From the NCBI GenBank assembly GCA_007130045.1, contig SLTG01000101.1, forward strand, positions 1 through 55,869: a stretch of 55,869 nucleotides of DNA, written 5' to 3'. Shown here one piece after another: positions 51,323 through 55,869 of the stretch. Position numbers and translations under genes: made by a program. The notes under the pieces were generated by a model. The model saw nothing but the letters and a program-made list of their open reading frames with translations. It searched no databases and had not been told where the DNA came from. Source of the DNA: Opitutales bacterium. Its GTDB lineage: Bacteria > Verrucomicrobiota > Verrucomicrobiia > Opitutales > T3Sed10-336. Positions within the stretch are counted from its first letter, which is position 1. Each line of letters opens with the position of its first letter.

Positions 51323-52777
51323 ATGAAGTCCCTCCTCCATGATCCTGCACCGGGCGGCTTCGCCGCCACAAAGCAATTTCCCGTCAGGTCGGGTATCGCC
51401 GTCGCAATGGCGGCGATGGCGGGAATGACGGCTGCGCCGGCGCACCCCGTGGACGGCGATGATCGCCGCCCGAACGTGCTGATCGTCTTCTGCGACGACC
51501 TGGACGCGGCCCCGTTGGGCTTCATGGGCGACGACATCATCCGAACGCCGAACATCGACACCCTTGCCGCTGAGGGCCTGAATTTCACCAACGCGTTCGT
51601 CACCACATCGATCTGCATCACCAGCCGCGGCAACATGCTGACCGGCCGGTACGCAGCCCGCACCGATATCTGGTTCGACGGTTTCGACGACCTCACGCCC
51701 GAGCACCAGGCGATGAGCTACCCGGCGAGGCTCAGAGAAGCCGGCTACCACACCGGCTACGTCGGCAAGTGGCACCTGGGCCCCGCTGCGGAACAGTTGT
51801 TCGACGACAACCGCGCCTTCCTGGGGCAGGGCTACTTCTGGGACGAGGAGCATCCTCCGGGCAAGGGCCGCCACCTGACCGACCGGATTGGCGATGACGC
51901 CGTCGACATGATCCGCATCTCGCCGCGTGACAAGCCTTTCGTCATCACCGTCGGCTTCAAGGCGCCCCACGTGCAGGACGGTTTCCACCCGATCGAGCCT
52001 TACCCGCCGACTCCTTCAACGGCAGTGCTGTACGAGTTGGACGAAATACCCGCTCCGCCGCTGTCGGACCCTGAGTTTTTTGAAAGCCAGCCGGACTTCA
52101 TCCGCGAATCGCTGGGCCGCGTACGGTGGGATTATCGCCTCGGTCCTCCGGAGTCGCTGAACTTTCAGCGCTCCGTCCGCCGGTACTACCGGATGGTGAC
52201 GGCTATCGATCAGCAGATGGGCCGCATGATGCAGGCGCTGCGCGACAGCGGCCGACTGGACAACACCATCGTGATCTTCACCTCGGACCACGGCATGTAT
52301 CTGGGCGAACGCGGCCTGGCTGGCAAGTGGTTCGGGCACGACACGTCGATCCGCATCCCGTTCGTGGTGTGGGATCCGCGGCTGCCGCAGTCGGAGCGCG
52401 GGCAGGATCGCGACGCCATGACGCTGCTGATAGATGTCAAGCCCACGCTGCTGGAGTGGGCCGGCGCCGAGCCGCACGAAAGCGTGCAGGGCCGGTCGAT
52501 CGCGTCGATCATCGCCGGTAATACCCCCGACGACTGGCGAACGGAGTTCTTCTACGAGCATCACGACTTCAGCGACGTGATTCCCCGCTCCGAAGGCGTC
52601 CGTACCGAGCGGCACAAGTACCTGCGTTACCTGGACAGCGACCCGCTCTACGAGGAGCTGTACGATCTGGAAGCCGACCCGCGCGAGGCGAACAACCTTG
52701 CCGGCGACCCCGATCACGCCGAGCTTCTTGAGCGGATGCGCGCCAAATGGCAACAGTGGCAGGAAGACGTGAAGTGA
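51323..52777 (+). CDS. Exported sulfatase (type I, S1 family)
   Basis: A 484-aa protein with an N-terminal signal (AVAMAAMAGMTAAPAHP). The metal site starts LIVFCDDLDAAP; the formylglycine site is TTSICITSRGNMLTGRY with Cys98. YVGKWHLG and TSDHGMYLGERGLAGKW are the usual later motifs. The activation motif reads C-I-T-S-R, with Thr where Pro or Ala is usual, so its maturation is slightly unusual. It probably desulfates polysaccharide or glycan sulfate esters outside the cytoplasm. Codons end mostly in C/G, somewhat more than in neighbouring genes. No maturase gene is in the window. Confidence 0.9.
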   Translation: MKSLLHDPAPGGFAATKQFPVRSGIAVAMAAMAGMTAAPAHPVDGDDRRPNVLIVFCDDLDAAPLGFMGDDIIRTPNIDTLAAEGLNFTNAFVTTSICITSRGNMLTGRYAARTDIWFDGFDDLTPEHQAMSYPARLREAGYHTGYVGKWHLGPAAEQLFDDNRAFLGQGYFWDEEHPPGKGRHLTDRIGDDAVDMIRISPRDKPFVITVGFKAPHVQDGFHPIEPYPPTPSTAVLYELDEIPAPPLSDPEFFESQPDFIRESLGRVRWDYRLGPPESLNFQRSVRRYYRMVTAIDQQMGRMMQALRDSGRLDNTIVIFTSDHGMYLGERGLAGKWFGHDTSIRIPFVVWDPRLPQSERGQDRDAMTLLIDVKPTLLEWAGAEPHESVQGRSIASIIAGNTPDDWRTEFFYEHHDFSDVIPRSEGVRTERHKYLRYLDSDPLYEELYDLEADPREANNLAGDPDHAELLERMRAKWQQWQEDVK

Positions 52778-52913
52778 TCTGAAGGGCAGGTTTTTAAGGA
52801 GCTCCGTCGCACGGTTTCATCCTGCGATCGCGCGATGGATTCTTCAAACGCCAGTTCCGCAGGTGGTGCTGATCGGCACCGGCCACGCGCACGTCGGCGT
52901 GGCTGGGACCCGG

Positions 52914-52985
<72 letters not shown>

Positions 52986-53216
52986 GTCAAAACAGGAATG
53001 TTGAAGGAGCCTGACGGTTCAGGCCAGAAAAAATTCTCTGAAAATTATCGTATGAATCCGGAAAGCGCAACGCCTATACGAACCAATTGGCGGTCGATGG
53101 GGAAGGGTGCGGTTACCTCTCCTGGACGCGGCGCACAGGCTTGCGGTTGAGAGCTGTACGCCGGTGCGTGAACGCCGGACGAAAGTCCGTGGCTTTACGT
53201 TCTGAAATGGGAAAAA

Positions 53217-55709
53217 TCAGAGTTCGCAGGCGCCGCCGGCGCAGGCGATTGTTTCCTTGAGCGCGGTGTCGTCCTGTTCCTCGATCAGTTTGGTGTAGTC
53301 GACCGGATTATACCTGAGGCGATTCCATCGCGCGATGTCTTCCTCGGTGGTCACCTCTTCTCTCGGCGCCTGGGCGTAATTCTTGTCGCCGGAATAGGGA
53401 AGAAGGGCGATGCCGGTGAAGTACTCACGGTTTTCCCAGATGAAATGAGCGACGCTGTCCCACTCTTCGGGACGAACGGTGCAGGTGTTGGAGACGTTGT
53501 GATGCAGTCCGGGGGAGTAGTGCTCGGAGGCACAGCCGGCCTGAACCCAGTATTTCTGAACCAGGCGGACGTATTCGAGGAATTGCACGGCACCGATCTC
53601 GTTGCGGCAGATGGCCGACTCCGGGGCCTCGGTCGGGAAGCTGATGACGTCGTCGGTATCGGTATTGTAAACCGAGTGTTCGGTCATGTGGGGGTTCTGC
53701 TCTTGGAAATGCCGGTAAACCGGGTCGTTCCTGTTGGACTGGACCCTTCTGAAATAGCGTTTGGCGTGGTGGGGATGAATGCCGGAACCGGTGCCGAGCA
53801 GGAGCGAGGCCGTACCTTCGGGTTTCACGCAAGTGACTCGGGCGGCGGGCCTGATGTCGATCGCGGCGGCAATTGCGGCATTGACTCCCCGACAAATTGC
53901 CGCGCCGAGTTCCAGAGTTTTAGGGTTAAGAAAAATTTCGGGATGGTCCATGATTCCGCACAACGAAACGCCGAGCAGAGATTCCCGTTCGTTGATGAAA
54001 CGAGTGACGGGGCCGAGGTAGGGAATATCGGTATAGGCGGCCTGAAGCGTTCCGATGACCGAAGCCTGGAAACAAGCCTGGAAGAAGTCCCGTTCGTTCC
54101 GGATCTCGGCGGCGCTGATGGTGGAGAGATTGCACATCTGCCAGCCCGAAAGGCGCACTTCTCCGTCGAGTTCGCCCTCGAAACCGAGCGAGCGAAGCCT
54201 TTCACGGTCTTCCTGCGACAGCACGCCCTGAATGATCGGATGGAGGCCGATCTCGCAGCAGGGATTGCAGCCGTAATCGCTGTCGGCAGTGAAATAAAAT
54301 CCCGGTTCCCCGAACTCCTTCTGGGCTTCGAAAAGCCGAAGAAACTCGTCGAATTCCGCGGTCTTGCGTTCGACGACCGCGGAATTGTTGGAGGCGCTTC
54401 GCTGTGGATTGTCTTTGAACCATTCGCCGGTCTTCGCGGCCATCATTTCGGCGTCGTCGGCGGAGAACAGGCAAATGGTCGCCGAACGGCGGACGCCTCC
54501 GGAAAGGACGGCTTTGGCGACGTGCATACAGATGTCGTAGGCTTCGATCGGCTTCAGTCGCCGGCCGGCGGCGTCGGCAAGAATCCGTTCGGTATGCATG
54601 AGGGCACGTTTGAGGGGAAGGTGGCCGGGCGCCTTGCCGCCGGAGGTTTTCAGCGGGGCTCCCCTCGGGCGGATGCGCGCAAAGTTGTATTCGACCTTGT
54701 ATCCATTGATAAATGACAGGAACAGTTCGTGAAGCGCGTCGGCCCAGCCCTCGATCCTGTCCTCGACTGTGTGGTGACGCACCGGCAGATCCATCTCCGG
54801 TTTGCGTTTGGGGATCGGGGGGAGGCGATCGATGTGGTGGCACTGGACCGAGAACCCGCATCCGGTTCCCGCCAGCAGAAGATAAAAGTACTCACGAAAA
54901 AATTCGATCCGGTCAAGCGGACTGAACGTGCAATTGAACATGCGGGCGTTCGCCACGCGGATCGCTTCGCCCCCGAACTGAAGCGACCGCATGGAAGGGA
55001 GCACCCGTTTCTCTTTTACGGCCTGGAACGCATCCTCAATGATCGATCCGACCGACTTTCCGCGGAGAAAGCCGCGAACGATTCCGGCCGGCTCCGCATC
55101 GAGGCGTCCCTCGTGTTCGAGGCGATCGACAGGTTCGTCGAACGAACGAACCTCCGCCGACGACTTGAAGTGTTCGAGGTGCATTGCGGCGACGCGGTCG
55201 ATGGCTTCATCGAACGTTTCGCGCCGTTTCAGGTCGGGACGGTAGCGGGCGTATTTGGAAACCGCGATGTACTCCTGCATGCCCGTGTCGCGGTATCGGT
55301 GAAGGCGCAGGTCCGCTTTCTTCTGGCGATACAGGATATAGCTGCGCGCGACTTCCCATTCGCCTTCCGAGGCGATTGCTTTCTCAACAATATCCTGGAT
55401 TTCCTCGATGGCCGGGTACTTGCCCTCAAGGTAAAACAGCTCGAGCATCTGGCTCGCCCTGTGTGTGATGGCGACGGCCTTGAGAAAGTCGCGCGTTTCC
55501 AGGCCGTAACTTTGCGCGGCGTCATCCCGGTGGGGATTTGCGGCTCCGTTGTGGTGGACGTCGTAGAAGGCGAGGGCGATGGCGCGGGTGATCTTGGATT
55601 CATCCCAGGGAACGGTTTGACCGTCCCTTTTGACGACCTGACGGTCTGCGGCGGGAATCGCCCGATAACGTTTTCCGGGAAGTTTCACGGAGAATTCGAT
55701 GGGTGCCAT
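53217..55709 (-). CDS. nrdJ: Adenosylcobalamin-dependent ribonucleotide reductase (class II)
   Basis: An 830-aa protein. An N-terminal ATP-cone-like stretch (VVKRDGQTVPWDESKITRAIALAF) precedes the catalytic barrel with SLQFGGEAIRVANARMFNCTFS, SGGVRRSATICLFS, GCNPCCEIGLHP and NVSNTCTVRPEEW. The last residues, CAGGACEL, hold the C-terminal redox Cys pair (C-x4-C). This is the single-subunit, B12-dependent class, working with or without oxygen and not requiring NrdB. It supplies deoxyribonucleotides. No cobalamin riboswitch is evident in the short upstream piece (55710-55869). Confidence 0.92.
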   Translation of the reverse strand: MAPIEFSVKLPGKRYRAIPAADRQVVKRDGQTVPWDESKITRAIALAFYDVHHNGAANPHRDDAAQSYGLETRDFLKAVAITHRASQMLELFYLEGKYPAIEEIQDIVEKAIASEGEWEVARSYILYRQKKADLRLHRYRDTGMQEYIAVSKYARYRPDLKRRETFDEAIDRVAAMHLEHFKSSAEVRSFDEPVDRLEHEGRLDAEPAGIVRGFLRGKSVGSIIEDAFQAVKEKRVLPSMRSLQFGGEAIRVANARMFNCTFSPLDRIEFFREYFYLLLAGTGCGFSVQCHHIDRLPPIPKRKPEMDLPVRHHTVEDRIEGWADALHELFLSFINGYKVEYNFARIRPRGAPLKTSGGKAPGHLPLKRALMHTERILADAAGRRLKPIEAYDICMHVAKAVLSGGVRRSATICLFSADDAEMMAAKTGEWFKDNPQRSASNNSAVVERKTAEFDEFLRLFEAQKEFGEPGFYFTADSDYGCNPCCEIGLHPIIQGVLSQEDRERLRSLGFEGELDGEVRLSGWQMCNLSTISAAEIRNERDFFQACFQASVIGTLQAAYTDIPYLGPVTRFINERESLLGVSLCGIMDHPEIFLNPKTLELGAAICRGVNAAIAAAIDIRPAARVTCVKPEGTASLLLGTGSGIHPHHAKRYFRRVQSNRNDPVYRHFQEQNPHMTEHSVYNTDTDDVISFPTEAPESAICRNEIGAVQFLEYVRLVQKYWVQAGCASEHYSPGLHHNVSNTCTVRPEEWDSVAHFIWENREYFTGIALLPYSGDKNYAQAPREEVTTEEDIARWNRLRYNPVDYTKLIEEQDDTALKETIACAGGACEL

Positions 55710-55869
55710 ATTTCGATCTTTTTTTGTTGGATTGTGCGAAAGATTCCCCTTCTTCCGAAGCTGTCCGCCAAGCTACAACATATCACCCGATCGCGCCTGT
55801 TGCGAATTGGACAAACATTTGCATGTTTTGGTTTTCATCCGGTTTTCTCCGGTGTCGTGGTAAGGAAAA

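Noticed and set aside
55710-55869. Cobalamin riboswitch upstream of the class II reductase
   Set aside because: Expected B12-box sequence was not seen, and the window ends too soon to hold a full element.

Overview
The window reads as a chromosomal segment of a Gram-negative, GC-rich bacterium, most likely a Verrucomicrobiota member (Opitutae/Puniceicoccales-like). The evidence is a C-terminal PEP-CTERM sorting tag, very large exported proteins with thrombospondin-3/EF-hand-like calcium loops, heptameric ATCCAAA minisatellites between genes, a lipid A-type acyltransferase, an adenosylcobalamin-dependent ribonucleotide reductase and dispersed GGCTGGAAGCC-type palindromes. The lineage is inferred from these traits and not from a marker-gene comparison. 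No rRNA, CRISPR array, integrase or transposase was seen.

Region 1 (1-14503) is dominated by a minus-strand cluster of exported proteins (cluster A). In transcription order it holds a 596-aa secreted protein of unknown family, a 465-aa secreted protein ending in a phage tail-spike type S74 intramolecular chaperone, a 2665-aa exported protein whose last ~650 residues are helical/coiled-coil and end in a segment reminiscent of Tc-toxin TcA subunits, a 276-aa protein with calcium-loop repeats, a MORN-repeat lipoprotein and a PEP-CTERM protein. Region 2 (14900-21303) carries a GlsB-type membrane protein, two tandem sensor histidine kinases (the second a hybrid with a receiver) and a 903-aa AMP-ligase/ACP/PlsC fusion for phospholipid acylation.

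Region 3 (21665-34343) is a second giant-gene cluster (cluster B) on the plus strand: a 1915-aa, a 1134-aa and a 1169-aa exported protein, the first two overlapping by ATGA and the third starting 20 nt later. Cluster B shares with cluster A the calcium-loop plus C-terminal beta-sandwich module. Neither cluster can be matched to a described system from sequence alone, and they are the best candidates here for something undescribed.

Region 4 (34274-55709) is mostly housekeeping. It contains a YycJ-like metallo-hydrolase, QueD/PTPS-like plus FolE2 (pterin or 7-deazaguanine supply), a fused LpxL-like acyltransferase/heptosyltransferase downstream of purE-purK, an alpha/beta hydrolase, a receiver-like protein without its phosphoacceptor Asp, an XRE regulator, peptide deformylase, several small membrane or coiled-coil proteins, DNA polymerase IV, a gamma-glutamyltransferase pseudogene with a large internal deletion, a GH19-type enzyme, an MscS-type channel, an exported sulfatase, tRNA-Met(CAT) and a class II ribonucleotide reductase. 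Many long antisense frames over the GC-rich genes are composition artefacts and were excluded.
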